Assembly: GCA_026413225.1 (NCBI GenBank)
Contig: CM048591.1
Span: 69,900,052-69,964,051 of the forward strand
Source of the DNA: Otis tarda
Lineage: Eukaryota; Chordata; Aves; Otidiformes; Otididae
Length of the DNA: 64,000 nt
Reading direction: 5' to 3'
Positions 39,613-52,150 of the stretch are shown piece after piece. The position numbers and the translations under genes were made by a program. Each line of letters opens with the position of its first letter. The first letter of the stretch is position 1. The notes beneath the pieces were generated by a model. The model was not told where the DNA came from. It searched no databases and saw nothing but the letters and a program-made list of their open reading frames with translations.

Positions 39613-39685
39613 AGAAACCGCCTCCAGGATTTGTTTAACAGCATCAGCAGCATCTCTTTCACTGTAGTAACCCTTTTCCACAATC
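39613..39685 (-). CDS. CAMK4: CAMK4 exon 5: helix alphaD-alphaE exon of CaM kinase IV
   Basis: Internal coding exon of 73 bp, phase 2 at the acceptor and phase 0 at the donor. It is preceded by a pyrimidine-rich tract ending CTGTAG and followed by GTGAGT. The first G completes the arginine codon begun in exon 4. It then encodes 24 residues, starting IVEKGYYSERDAADAV and ending KQILEAVS, the alphaD-alphaE segment of the kinase C-lobe. IVEKGYYSERDAADAV is diagnostic for CaMKIV. From memory, mammals end this exon with EAVA, so the serine would be a substitution at an adjacent small residue. Its length is not a multiple of three, so skipping or deletion would shift the frame before the catalytic loop. 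LTRs of the same family and direction lie on both sides: copy 3 ends 586 bp upstream in gene sense and copy 2 begins about 2.4 kb downstream. Confidence 0.96.
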
Positions 39686-40271
39686 CTACAGGAAAAGTAA
39701 CAAGAGAAATTGTGTTCAGGATTATGCATTAAGGTAAATAAGCCGTGTAGGCAAAAGCTTCTTTTGAATGAGCCAGAAAACTATCAAATTTAAATATAAC
39801 TAGGACTCTGGAGTACCTCCTAAAGAAGAGAAAACAACCCTTTTCCAGTTAAATGAAAAACTGGAGATAAAATATCAACTAGGTAAGAAGCTCATAATAT
39901 ATACACATTCAGTTGAAAGGTTTTAGAATTTTCTAAAATTCAGGGAATCTCAACTACACTCAGATAAAATTAGGTATCCTTTCGGAACCGCTTTTTAACT
40001 TTTATATTTAATTCAAGCTTCCCCTCCCCTCTTATTTATTTATTTAGTTATTAAATAAAAGCACTGTGCTATGCACACATAGATCTGAATTATTCAAGAG
40101 AAAGGATTGGTGTAAAAATTTACTAGCTTTGAATTATCCCTCAAGTATAATGGGCTGAATAATTGCCTTTTCTTTATTGTAAATACCCAGTATGCTATGT
40201 TTATTTTCTATAGATGACAGATAATATCTTGCTTTTGTAAATGTGCTGATCATGTGCAGTTTATAGTGAGT

Positions 40272-41414
40272 TGTCGTAGTTCAGCCCTGATCAGGACCAG
40301 ACTACGCAGTCTCTCTCTCACTCCCCCCACCTTCCGAGAGAACAGGGAGAGAAAATATAAGGAAAAACGGCTCGAGGTTTGAGATAAGGACAGGGAGAAA
40401 TCCTTAAAGTTACCGTCACGGGCAAAACAGACTCGACTTGGGGAAAACTATTCATTTATTACTACAAACAGCAGGATAATGAGACAGAGAACAAGATAAC
40501 CTCCATCCACCCCTCCCTCTTCCCAAGCTTAACATTATCTCTACTACCTCCCCCCCCCCCGAGCGGCACAGGGGGGAAGAGGGAATGGGGGTTGCAGTCA
40601 GTTCATCATATGTTGTTTCATGCCGCTGCTTCATGGTCGGGGGAAGAACTCCTCACATTCCTCCCCTGCTCCATCGTGGGGTCCCTCCCACGGGCCACAG
40701 TCCTTCGTGGAACTGCTCCGGCGTGGGTCATCTCTTCCACGGAGTACAGTCTCTCCAGAACAGCTGTCCCAGCGGGCCCTCCACGGGCCACAGCCACCTT
40801 CAGGCATCCACCTCCCCCGGTACGGGCTCCTTCACGGGCTCCAAGTGGATCTCTGCTCCTCCGTGGACCTCCATGGGCTGCAGGGGGACAACCTGCTCCA
40901 CCATGGTCGTCACCACAGGCTGCAGGGGAATCTTGGCCGGGAGCCGCATTACTCCTCCCCCTCCTTTCTGAACTGACCTTGGCGTCTGCAGCCGTTCCTC
41001 ACAACAGGGTGGTAGATGTCTCTCAGGATCTTTTTACATCTTATTCACTTCTCATCTCCTCTCCACTTCTTGCAGCCGGGCCGGGCCGAGTCGGGCCCAG
41101 TCGGCCGCCTGGCAAGAGGCCAGAGGGTGAGGCCTGCAAGGCCCAGGAGGCCTGCGCCTCCCCCTCTGCGCCTCTGCCCCCGCTCAGCTTCTTCACATCT
41201 TCTCTTCTCTCTTTTTTCCTCTGTTTTCCCCTTCTTAAATATGTTATCGCAGAGGTGTTATCACGGGACATTCTGCTACCAATCGGCTCGACCTTGGCCA
41301 GCAGCGGGTCCGCCCTAGGCCTGGCCAAGTCCACTGAACAAAGGGGAGCAACTTCTAGCAGTTTCCTGCAGAAGCTACCACCTTAGGCCCCCCCTCACTA
41401 ATAAAACCATGACA
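40272..41414 (-). mobile_element. Solo LTR, family A copy 3
   Basis: This 1143-bp element begins TG (40272) and ends CA (41413-41414). It is flanked by a perfect 5-bp duplication TGAGT (40267-40271 and 41415-41419). It is closely similar to copy 1 along its whole length, with many differences of transition type. The minus strand carries a TATTTAAG TATA-like motif (near 41234-41242) and AATAAA (antisense TTTATT at 40455-40460). It has a copy-specific C-run (about 40549-40560) and the same central CCATGGGCTGCAGGG-type repeats. The 264-codon plus-strand open frame across it is antisense to the LTR and not credible as a gene. It lies in intron 4, 586 bp before exon 5 in gene sense. Confidence 0.93.
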
Positions 41415-44400
41415 TGAGTTCAGCAATATTTATGAGTTCTGAAGATCCTGCAAATCCAGTTCTCTTTCTCCCTTGGCTTTCACATCTGTTCAACCTTGTA
41501 AAAACAAACAAGACCTCAACTTTCTTCTTCAACAATGTTGTCTCTCTGGAATATTACTATGACAAAAAGATTAAGAAAGAAAGTACTTCTCTGTGTTAAG
41601 GTAATGTTCTGAAGTGGTGCATTTCAACATGTTGTATGCTAAACTGCACAGAAAGTGCAGCAAGGGTTAATACAGATTTCTGGATTGGCCTCCAAAGCTC
41701 AGCTGTGCTACTGCAACTCTTAGAAGAACACCAGCCCTGCCACAGGGTCTGGCAGCCAGCTCAGGATTTGCATCGCATCTTCTCCAAGAACTGTCATTAC
41801 AGAATGAAATATGATATAAATGCACAGTTCAGTTAAACAGAGTCAGCAGAAGATACAGGCTGGCACAATGACATATAAGAAGTCAACATGTACTAAGGTA
41901 ACTCTTAAAGGTCAGATCTTGAAGTTTTGATTTTATACCACATTCATTTTTCAAAGCCCAAGAAAACATAAGACAGACATCTAGAAACAGAATCTGTAGT
42001 ACTATGAGACATTTTATAAAAGTATCTCCTGCAAGCACATAAGCCAGTTTTACAAAACAATGCCCTAAAAACCCCATGAAGCAGGAGAGCAAGACGCCGA
42101 TAACATCTGAAGTCAAAAGTCACTGGAAAGACTTTCTGCCTCGGGGCCCAGAAACAGATTCTGCTTGTGGCAAGAAGGGTATACTCCTTTCTCCACACTT
42201 CCCCTGTTTTGCAATATCTTTTCATCACTTCTCTTCTCCGAAATCACAGACGCATACTGAGCTACCTTCAGTGCAACTCCTTACAGCTTTACAAAAGCCG
42301 ACAGGAAAGGTGTAGGCTAATATACATATGAAAAGCATTATTACGTATGGGTTAGACAATTAAGTGCAATAAGAAACAATACAAAGATAATAATTCACCA
42401 GAAACAGATGTAACAAGCATGGCACTGTGAAAAATAGTTATTAGAGGGATATTTCTAACCAGCTGCAACTACTTTACCTTTACACTCATTCTGTTCACAG
42501 ATAACGAAGTCTATTCATGTGGCATCGGTAATAACAAGCAATCCCTCACAAGCAGAAGTTCTTCTGTTTCGCTATTCACTTCATGATTTCTTGGCTGCAT
42601 AATTACATGCACTTACTTCTAAAAGGTTTTTTTTTTCCCCTGGCAGCCCTTCAGCTACCATCCCTGCTTTACCTCCTTTGCATTTTTGTACCGCCAGCCC
42701 TTCCTCTGTTTTGGTCATCTGTTGAAACCATCAGGGAGAGCTTTACTTGAACACCACAAGGGTAAAACAAAGCAAAGTTTACTCAATGAGATATTATGTT
42801 AGGCTTTTAGCTTCAAGTTTAGGAAAGAAGTTACCAAAAAATCACAAATTACACAATAAAAGGTTACATCATGCTTGAAAGTAAGATTCCTCCTGAGTTA
42901 TTTCAGGCTGAATTATCCTCCTCTTGTAGATTACACTGCGAGACCTGAACCCCCGTGACTCTTTTGCTTGGGTTTTTCCTCCCCTGAAAATACTGGTTTA
43001 CCTTCCTCCTCCTTTTTAATTCAAATAAAGTATTTAGTATTAGCCAGCAGGTTCGTGTCTATAGCATCCATAAGCATTTCTGAGAATACAAACCTTGCCC
43101 CCATCGCACCTTTCCCCTTCCCTGCTGGTATTTTGGGTGCTAACTTGCTCCTCTGACCATGGCACAAGAGGCAGTGCATAAAAACAGTGTCCTTGTTTTA
43201 CAAGATTCTATGTATTAAACACATTCACATAATAATTCTGTTAAGCTTGTAATTTTTAGTAGGGCACAGGAGATCATAGCAAAACTTCAAATTTGATCAC
43301 AACTGCCATAGACTTTGGAATATATTCTACAACACACCACAGAAAAAAAAGACAGGCATTGCAGGGCTGCTGCTGGGAAAGTGCTGCACACAGACTGAGC
43401 TGCCAGGAGCATTCCAGGTTTAATTCCACCATCACTCAGGCTATGTGGCATGGAATGGGCCACCTTCCATGCCTTGAGTTCAACAGCTGCAGGATGACCT
43501 TGTGCACCTGACCTCAGAAACATGTGAGGCAGAAGGTTTTAAGGTTTCAAAAGTATTTGAAATTCTCTGATTTTCCAACACACGACTAAGATCAGAGAAA
43601 TACATAGCAATACAGTTACAACTCAATTTACATTTCTCCCTTCATCCAAGAAATTTCTCATTTTTCAGTTCTATCCTTTCTTTTTCAAACAGATAAACCT
43701 GAGGGAAAACAAAAGACATCTCTTAGATGCAGCCAGCTTCTTTGTATTTTCCTCTACTCAACAAAATCAAATAAAAGATGAGGTTCTTAGCTTTCTGTCA
43801 ATGCCCAACCAATGCAGGAAAGAAAACCACCAATTATTTGACCACTGGAAACAAGAGAGATGCTCAGGACTGCCCTCTTGACCACAGTAGGTAGAAGATC
43901 AGTCCACCCTGATTTAGGCAACTGTATGTCAGTAAGGATAGGATACTGCTCTTATTATTTACATTAAACACAAAACAGAAGAAGTGCACAGACACTGAAG
44001 ATGAAGCCATTGTGAATTTAAAAATTACAATAAATAAATGTGATGAAGTGTGAGTCCATATTTTAGGAGAGCAATAAACCAACTGTAGGATTATTTTTCA
44101 GCCCACATGACTCATGATGTTACATGTGAATAACATGCACTGACAAGCCAATTACAGCTTATGTTACATGCAGTTAACTTTCTAGTTTTTCAGAAGTCTA
44201 AAATTCAGACTTACTGAGAATACAAATCTAATTCTTAATTGATAATAATCTAGCAAGTAGGAAACCTAATCTTCTGTAATAGCAATAAATGAAAAAAAAA
44301 AAAACCCTACTCCTTGCTAAAGATGAAAATTTATTTCTAAGGACACTCTGCTTTAAAACTAAAACCTGGTTACTAGGCAGTAAGGAATAGTACTGGAAGA

Positions 44401-45925
44401 AGTAGTTTAGGTCCTGTAATAATGCTGAGGGATCATTTGCATACCTATTTTTTGCATCCTCCCTGCGTTAGTTTACATAAGATAAATAGTAGGTGTGCCA
44501 GTTTGCTTTATTATAATAACACTCCTACATGAGACTATTGAAGCCTCTTTACAAGGTTTCTTTCAATTTGAGCCTGCAGATTAACAATGACTCATTGCCC
44601 TTTTTTCCATAATGGGAAGGAAATTTGTAGAAATGTCTTATTCTCTTATTAAGGAGGCAAAACTAATTATTTATACCTAGTTTACAGAATGGTCTTTAAG
44701 CATGGATGAAGAAAGATTAAACCTTTGTTGAGAGGACAGAAAGACAGGAACAGCAACAATAAGGAACTAATTAAATACTCTCTTTGATATGCAAATGAAA
44801 GAGCCAAGTAGGCCAAAAAAGTGCTGGAGAGAAAAACTATGAGGAAGACAGCAGGGAATCCAGAAGAAGGGATACTGCTTAAAGTTAAAGGAAGTAGAAG
44901 CTTGGAAAAAACACTGAATTTGGTGTTGCAAACATCCAAGAAACTCAAGACAGAGCTTCAAATCAAAGATGACATACTAGAGCCAACAAAAAGCAATGTT
45001 GATGAAATAAAAGATTCATATCCTAATCACATTTGTGTGGAATAAAGAGAAGCAGGGAAGTATTTCCCAAAGGCCCCTCCTCACTCCTCCTTCCCACCAC
45101 TGCCGGAGATGGAGATGTGCCTTGGGAACAGCTCCAATCCCTGTGGTGCTGACACATATCTCTGCCTGACAGCAGGGTCCCATCTCTGGGCAGAGGCCAC
45201 CCCACTGCACCCCCTGGCCCAGAGGCCACGGTCGCCCCACCAAAGCAAGGGTAATGTCTTCTCAGCTGCTGCTGAAGCTCAGAGTTGGAAAAGCCTTGTG
45301 CTGTCAGGTAAAGGAGCTATAAAAAATTTATTACTGAGCAAAACCACCCTTAGCATCACACTGCCCAGCAAGCCTGTAGAAATAGAATAATATATTTCTT
45401 GTGATGCATACTCTCTTATACACAGCAGGTAGCTGAGATTTGGCAGCTTCCATGTGATCGTCAAACACATGTACGCATTCAAGCGTTTAATAATTTGCAG
45501 AAATGCTTGCCAACTTCCATCCAGCCTTTTTAGTATTTCTGTTCCCTCTAAGTACTGCAAGTTTTCTGGCAATACAAAACTTTTAATTTTGCAGATGGTT
45601 TTCAGTGTAGTCTCTCTGTACCACAGAAGTGCAATGCTCACTATGTTGCCTGCAATGTTTCCATTATGCACATCTTCATCAGAGTCTACACCAGCTAATG
45701 CATGAATCCTTACCAGCGTTCACTTCTGCAGCTTGCAGTATAATTTGGGAAGACCATGCACTGGATTTTACTCCTCTTGGAACATTCTTCTTATGACTTC
45801 GTACTGTGCTTTAATTCACCACATCTGTGTGAAGGCACTGAAAGCAGCGGGATGTCACAGTAAAGGGAGGCAGGTAGTGGCCACACTTGCTCTGCAGAAA
45901 CTCTGCAGAAAGGAAGAGTGCAACT

Positions 45926-45954
45926 AATGTGTTTACTGCTAAAGTAAACACATT
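45926..45954. repeat. Inverted pair of forkhead-type motifs
   Basis: AATGTGTTTAC (45926-45936) and its exact reverse complement GTAAACACATT (45944-45954) are separated by TGCTAAA. Each arm contains the GTAAACA core bound by many FOX proteins. The palindrome is seen directly; binding is an inference. No repeat family was recognised around it. Confidence 0.8.
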
Positions 45955-47554
45955 TGGTCTGAAAATCAATGAGGAAAGAGATGGGGAATTCCAACTTACC
46001 ATTTTAGAATCAATTTTCAGAGCAGTATTAAAATTATATTGATATACAATTTTAGAATTGACTGGAATACATGTATCTGGGGATTAATGACAAGTATGTT
46101 AGGCAACAAGTGGCAGCAATCAGTCTCCTACAAAAAGAAACAAGCGAACATTTCATTACAGAAGGAAAGGAGTAGGCTTCGGGTTTGATTTTTCAATGAA
46201 TAACAAAACAGAGGGCCAGATCTTTCCAAATCCAGCTACAGTGTTAAAAAGGACTTAAAACCACCCAGTAAACCACTTTGAACAAGCAGAGGACTCATCC
46301 AGTGCCAGAGGATGCTAGACTGGGATTGTCACTGATAGCACACATCTCTTCATGCAAGACTGCCAATAGCTTAAATTCTCAGTCAGCACTGGCTGCTGCG
46401 CCGGCAGTGAGACCTCTCAGTGAAAACCAAGGAAGGGTTGTACCTCCTTCCCTGGGCACAGCCACTCCAAGCCTTGCACCGTAACAACTCTTGAAACTAG
46501 TAATCAAGAGTGCCAGGGGGGTGGAACAAGTACCACGGAAGTGGAACAAAATGGTACAAGAAGTGGGTGTTTTACCAGCTCCCTGACCCAGAAACCAAAG
46601 TCTCTTTTGGTTTTTTTGGGTATGGGAATCCAGTGCAATGACTACTCCTGCAACTTTAAACACAAGCTGTTCTTGTGACTCCTTGTGATCAAGAAAATTT
46701 GAAATCTTACTCACTTTAACAAACTTACTTTTTCCTCCCCCACATCCTAAATGGACTAGTTCTATTCTTAGCTTTATTTCCCTGCTTCCCTCCCACAGCG
46801 GCCACTGTACCCGTCCTCCAGCCTTGCCTGAAATCTGAGCAGATAAAGTCTGCTTCTTGCTTCCCTTACTTCAGGTTGATATGTGCTAATCAATCTAAAT
46901 AGTTACTCTAAAAATGGCAATATTTAGCCATCATTTAATATTGCTACTGTAAATACAATTTCTTCACACTGTGGAGCTGGTTGCATTTCAGTATTAGAAC
47001 TAGTCCATTTAGAGTGGACTATACATTAAAAGCATGGGTAAGACTAAATAAATGGCCACACCTTCAAAAGTAACAATCACTCAAGTTTCTGCAGTGAAAT
47101 TAGTAGAAACAATTCAGTGCCCACCATTTTCAAAAAGGCGGGTTCACCTTTCCAGAGCTTAATTTCAATAGATAAATAAGAATAACAGTCTTTGTTTCTA
47201 GAGGTTGTGAAACCACAGTGCTCATGAACTAGCAGCTCAAACTTCTCTCTCAAGCAAAAGTTTCTGTGTAACTGACTGTGTGAGGCAATGTGACAAACTG
47301 AATTATTTCAGCATTTTACAGTTCCTGCCTGGTAAGCAACAGGGATGGAGCAAAGAGAAGGATCACTGGCAGCTTACAAAGGAGACAGTGGCCCAGGGAG
47401 GGGGAAAGAGCAGCACTGATGAAGCCACCCTGCTGAGAACCAGTGAGATTTCCATTGGATTTCTTTGTCTATCTAAGGGCACCATGTTATACGAAAGATG
47501 TGGGAATGTTCAACGGACAGTACTTGGGACACAGAAAACATGACTGGGGACAAA

Positions 47555-47581
47555 GGATTGCAGGGATTGCAGGGATTGCAG
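47555..47581 (+). repeat. Short tandem repeat, 3 x 9 bp
   Basis: Three exact head-to-tail copies of GGATTGCAG. It is a short low-copy tandem repeat that does not belong to any recognised element. Confidence 0.9.
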
Positions 47582-47986
47582 TTCGCCACTGTGTGAGAGT
47601 TCTCTACAAAGAAGGAAGTAATCATCTTCTCTCTACCTGCTGGGGACAAGGCAAACAGATTTTGGCCAAATTTGCAGAAAGAAAGTTTTTTCTAGTATTG
47701 AAGCTGAATCTAATTACCAGGCTGCAAAGCCACTGGAATACCCTACATAGGAAAATACAGAGGTGTTTAAGATTCAAAACCCAAAACCCTGGACCCCCAA
47801 GGATGGCTGAAGGATGCTCTGAGCGCAGGTGAGCAATCTGCCTGCTCCAGTCCTCATGCCAAACCCGCACAGCTCTAGCTGCCATAACATTTTAAACACA
47901 TTGCCCTGAAACTCACTCTGGCACATCGCCTACTTCCCAACAAGAGTGAAACAAATGGCCATTAAATTCTGAAACTGGGCACTGCT

Positions 47987-48168
47987 TGCATAACACACAT
48001 TATGCTTTTAACCCTCTATGTCACAAATTGCAAGAGTATTCACATCATTGTTATTCAGTTCAGGATTATTTCAGGTTCATCTGCTCCAGTCCTCCCTTGG
48101 TGGCTTTGGCACCTCTTACAGTGCATGGATGTGTGACACATACCTTACTCCAGCAGCTGAAGTTCAAC
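47987..48168 (+). repeat. Local direct duplication, copy A
   Basis: This 182-bp segment aligns end to end, with scattered substitutions and small indels, to 49661-49842. Both start TGCATAACAC. They share CCTCTATGTCACAA, AAGAGTATTCACAT, CAGGATTATTTCA and a 29-base identical core beginning TTCATCTGCTCCAGTC (A: 48075). They end in similar CTCCAGC..GCT..AG..TCAAC sequence. It has no coding hallmark. It is either an old segmental duplication or two copies of an unrecognised dispersed repeat. Confidence 0.85.
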
Positions 48169-49660
48169 ACTGAACTGAGAAGCACATTATATGAAAAGGA
48201 TTTGCTTTTCAGGCCATCACTAAAAATCAACTTAATTATCATTTAGGACAAGGATTTTGGTGCTTTGAATATTTAGGATAACTGAACTTCTTCCTAAAAC
48301 ATTTTGGCTTCTCTTTATGCTGTTTTCATAATGTACATAGAAAAAGCAATGAGAAACAAAATGTATAAAGCACTCACATCCTAAGTAATTTTATAATTTC
48401 AGGAAAGATGCTGAATCAAGGCATAGAAGAAATATCATTAGTTCTTCGGTCAGTCAGAGACTTCTTGTGTACATATACGTAGGCTACAGCTATACAGGCT
48501 GTAGGTATATATACGTCAACTTGTCACCTACACAGAGCTGTTAAAACTCCTCTGCATTTCAAACAAGTATGAAAGCTAAATTGTTAATAATTCAGGAAAT
48601 CAGCTAAGGCTAGATCAGCTGCCTATTTAATAGGTGTATCTCTCCTAGTTCGACATCCAAATCACGTATGTCTACATTACAGCAGTGGGGCTGTGGCAGA
48701 AAACTGAGAATACGTATGTCAGAGATGCTTTACTCACAAGAAGTCTTGGTATTAACAATACCTAACAAACTAAAGTGCTTCACAGGCACTGATGTGTCCT
48801 ACCTCCAAAAGGCTTGCCCAGTTCCCAGAGTGGGCTAGCAACATACAGGCTTGTTCCAATTAGGACACACCCATGCTCACAATTCCTGCAATGTTATCTC
48901 AAGTAATAACAACAAAAGGCAAGAGGGCATTTTAAATTAAAATGTTTTAAGTGAAAAGCCTTCCACAGTGGAGTTAAGAACCAGGCAAGCTTTAATGTCA
49001 CATCAGTTCACATTTACAGAGTGGCAAGAAGCCAGCCAGTATTATAATTGCACCATCAACATTGCTTGAGTCGTTTAGTCATTTATAAAGCTGCAAGTGT
49101 GTTCTCTCTGGTGCCTGATTTTTTGTCTAATATTAAGTGCATACATTGACCATGCCATAAGTAGTATGCTACGCACAAACATTTACAAAAAAAAATCATT
49201 TGTACCTCTCATCTTGAAGAGAATATTGTAGTCAGTAGATACTGACTGACTTAGAGTAATTCTGTCCAGTGAGAGAAAATAAGGCGTTGACCACAAAAAA
49301 AAAAAAGTGTAAAGCCATTATTACAGCTCTGTAGAGGAAGGAAATATCAAATTACATTGGAAAGGCTACAAATAAGCATTAATGCACACTTCTTTATTCT
49401 TAAATTACTAGCCTTTATCATTACTGTAGTTGAAATCAAGAGACAGTAAATAAGCTGTTATGACATTTGGGAGCATTTTTACCAGAACTAATCTGTGTGC
49501 TGTCTTCTGATTTCAGAGAATAGGGCATACTTGGTGTAGTCAAGTCAGACCTTTTTTTTTGCCAGTCCTGAGAGAGGACATTGTAACTTGCTCATGTGAA
49601 ACAGAGAGTCCAAAGGACTGCTCTGACCAGTGTTCAGAACCAAAACACATGACGTAACAC
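48169..49660. other. Unannotated intron sequence between the duplicated segments
   Basis: AT-rich sequence with no recognised gene or repeat. A small imperfect inverted repeat with CTACAGC/GCTGTAG arms lies near 48484-48505, next to a TATATATACGT stretch. A-runs occur at 49185-49195 and 49296-49307. Confidence 0.5.
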
Positions 49661-49842
49661 TGCATAACACATATTGTGCTTATATCCCTCTATGTCACAA
49701 TTCACAAGAGTATTCACATTATCATTACTCAGCTCAGGATTATTTCAAGTTCATCTGCTCCAGTCCTCCCTTGGTGGCCTTGGCACGTCTTAAGAGTGCA
49801 TGATGTGTGATACATTCCTTCCTCCAGCGGCTAAAGCTCAAC
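49661..49842 (+). repeat. Local direct duplication, copy B
   Basis: Second copy of the 182-bp segment, offset by 1674 bp and in the same orientation. The length equals copy A despite small internal differences. Flanking sequence outside the matched block does not align by eye, so the boundaries look sharp. Confidence 0.85.
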
Positions 49843-52145
49843 TGCCACCACATAATGAGAACAGAGCAGAGAAACAAATAAAAGATGCTACTCTGCCACT
49901 AGTTTATAAAAGATCGCCACTTTAGTGATTGATTAATTCCTCGACTCTTTTGGATGTCATCTAGCAATTCTAATTTCCGTAAGCAGAAACAAGAAGGTGT
50001 GCCTGAAGCCTGGGAATTCTTCAGGAAATTTTGTCCATAGAAGGTAATCTTTCACATATCTCTTAAAAAGGCAAGTTCTTTAGAACAATTAATTAATGTG
50101 GTTTTTAATATACACTCCATAAAAGAAGACAGTATGAGCTTGAATCTCTATTTCAGAGGAAATTATATGAAATTTGAAATGGAAGTGAGTCAAAAGACTG
50201 TCAGTCGTAACTGGTATTTTTACACAATGTTTGGTGGACTTAAAATAAGACGAAGGGAGAAACAGAAGTGTTTGTGGTCACGATGCCAAAGTACAGACAA
50301 GAAGAACATAAGAATTGACATTATCATTTGAAGCTGGAAAAAAGAAAAAGTCTAACAAAAACTATTCTTAGGAATCTGCAGGTACTCTGATTAAAATGAA
50401 TTTGACTTTTTTTTTCCTGAAATTTAATGTGGAAAAGTGACATATAGGTGATTCATCTGGAAAGCAATAGATATGAACAAAATATGAATGCAAAAGACCA
50501 ACTTCAAAAAATTAAGCCGATAAAGGATAGATATCAAACTTCATTGTGCTGCAAGACCTATTACTGCCTGGAACAATAAAGACGTTAATTGTTCAAAGCA
50601 AAGCCAGATAAACAAAGTGACCAAGAACCTAATGAAACAGACCATATGATAGAAAAGACAGTCAAAGTTAACTTATAGTATCAAGAAACTATATTTAAGG
50701 GAAGAGGCAAGAGAAAAATATAACTGAGTCAAGCTTGGGCAGAATCATGATCATTCTAAAATGGAAGAACTATAAGGAAAACTGAAGCGGTAATAATCAA
50801 AAGGGTTAACACAAAAAAGTGAGACCACTGGCCAACTATCTAACCAAATTTTTGAACTGTCTAAGGTTTACTGATTATTATTAAAAATAGGTTAAAAAAG
50901 CAATTAGTTTGACAAACAATTTGGCTATATAAATGAGAAAAGGCTATTTTTTTTTTCCAGGAAAACGACATCAATTTTTGTGGTGTCAATTCATTTTACA
51001 TTCCCTTATGGTCACTGCATTTATACTCTTTTTTCCACTGTGATCTTCAATTCATATTAAAATGTTTGATTGCATTTATTTGAGCTCAAATTCAGTCCCA
51101 TATATCTGAAAGCACCTAGAGGTTAATTCCATCAGCTCTGCCTCTAGCTTTCTCCTGTTAACCAGAGAAGACCTGAAATGGAGATAAGCTTTCTGATGAT
51201 AAATCTACCTTTTAAAAGTATCCACATAAAGTTTCTTACTTTATACTGCATGCATAATATGATATCATCAAAAACTTTATAAACTCAAATTTTATTATAT
51301 CTTCCCGTCACTCAAATTTCTCACGTGAAAGACATGTCTATGGGCTGAACTATCGTTCTACAATGCTTTTCATAAGATGAGGTGAGAAGAAAGATACGAG
51401 TGAGGGATGAAAATTGATGTTTGCTCACCACTTTGCTCTCAGTCCTGAAATTTCCTATTCACAAATGTAGTGAAAACACAGCCCTTTAAAGACTGTTCAG
51501 ATGTTAGAGTAATCAGTTTGCTGTGCATTTGAACAGCTGTGTTGATTTGAGGGTTTTGTTTTCCAGCTAGCTCCTGCCCCAGTGAGGACAGGTGTGAGAG
51601 CAGCCTGCCCTTGGTATTGTGGCAATGTGAGAAACATGGCCATGTCCTGTCAGCACACTGCTGCTGGGACACTCAGAGCCATACAGAGGGTCATCCCTCA
51701 GGACTCTGTCAAAACACTGCTGGTTTAAATGTACGACAACCATGCATGTCTGTTTTAAACATGTAGGAATGAAAGAGGAGGGCCAAGTAAATGTCAAAGT
51801 CATATGTGCCAGCACTGGGCTGGAGATGCAGCATCTGGAAAGAACGAGAATATCTGTTAACTGAGACCTATTGCAGATTTCTGTCTGTCTCGGCCAGTTC
51901 ATCCATTGGTCTGTCTTATTTCAAAAGCTCTTTGTCACTGCTCACTTACTGGGTTAGCAAAAACCATCATGCAAACTGGCAATAAATATTATAATTTACA
52001 CAAAATTCTCCAGTTTAGTATAGGGTTATATATGCTGTGTTTGAGATGGTGGAATATTATAGGTCAAGGTATGATCTACAGTGTGATTTATGAAGTCTAG
52101 AAAACAGATTTCTTTTTAAAAATACAACCAAAACTAGCCTAATTT
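49843..52145. other. Unannotated intron sequence
   Basis: No gene or repeat was identified. About 50080-50860 is purine-rich on the plus strand with short open frames; it could be the remains of a very old element, but nothing specific could be recognised. Confidence 0.45.
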
Positions 52146-52150
52146 CAGCT

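Larger units (their letters stand above)
41420..47986. other. Unannotated intron sequence
   Basis: No gene or mobile element was recognised. Features inside it are the forkhead-like palindrome at 45926-45954, an octamer ATTTGCAT at 44435-44442, and a 9-bp tandem triplicate at 47555-47581. A GC-richer stretch lies at about 45070-45250. The minus-strand frame 45671-45279 (130 codons, open somewhat further upstream) has no family resemblance that I recognise and is within chance length for the window. Confidence 0.5.

Noticed and set aside
40592..41386. 264-codon plus-strand open frame (with similar frames at 18959-19871 and 36380-37100)
   Set aside because: All lie antisense across the three family A LTRs, arise from their GC-rich repetitive centre, break at different points in each copy, and match no protein family.
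36011..41414. Copies 2 and 3 of the LTR as the two ends of one provirus
   Set aside because: Each has its own different target duplication (AAAGA and TGAGT), and the 3 kb between them contains a CAMK4 exon rather than viral genes.
45279..45671. 130-codon minus-strand open frame, open a little further upstream
   Set aside because: No recognisable domain and no convincing splice sites around it. Its length is comparable to other chance frames in the window.
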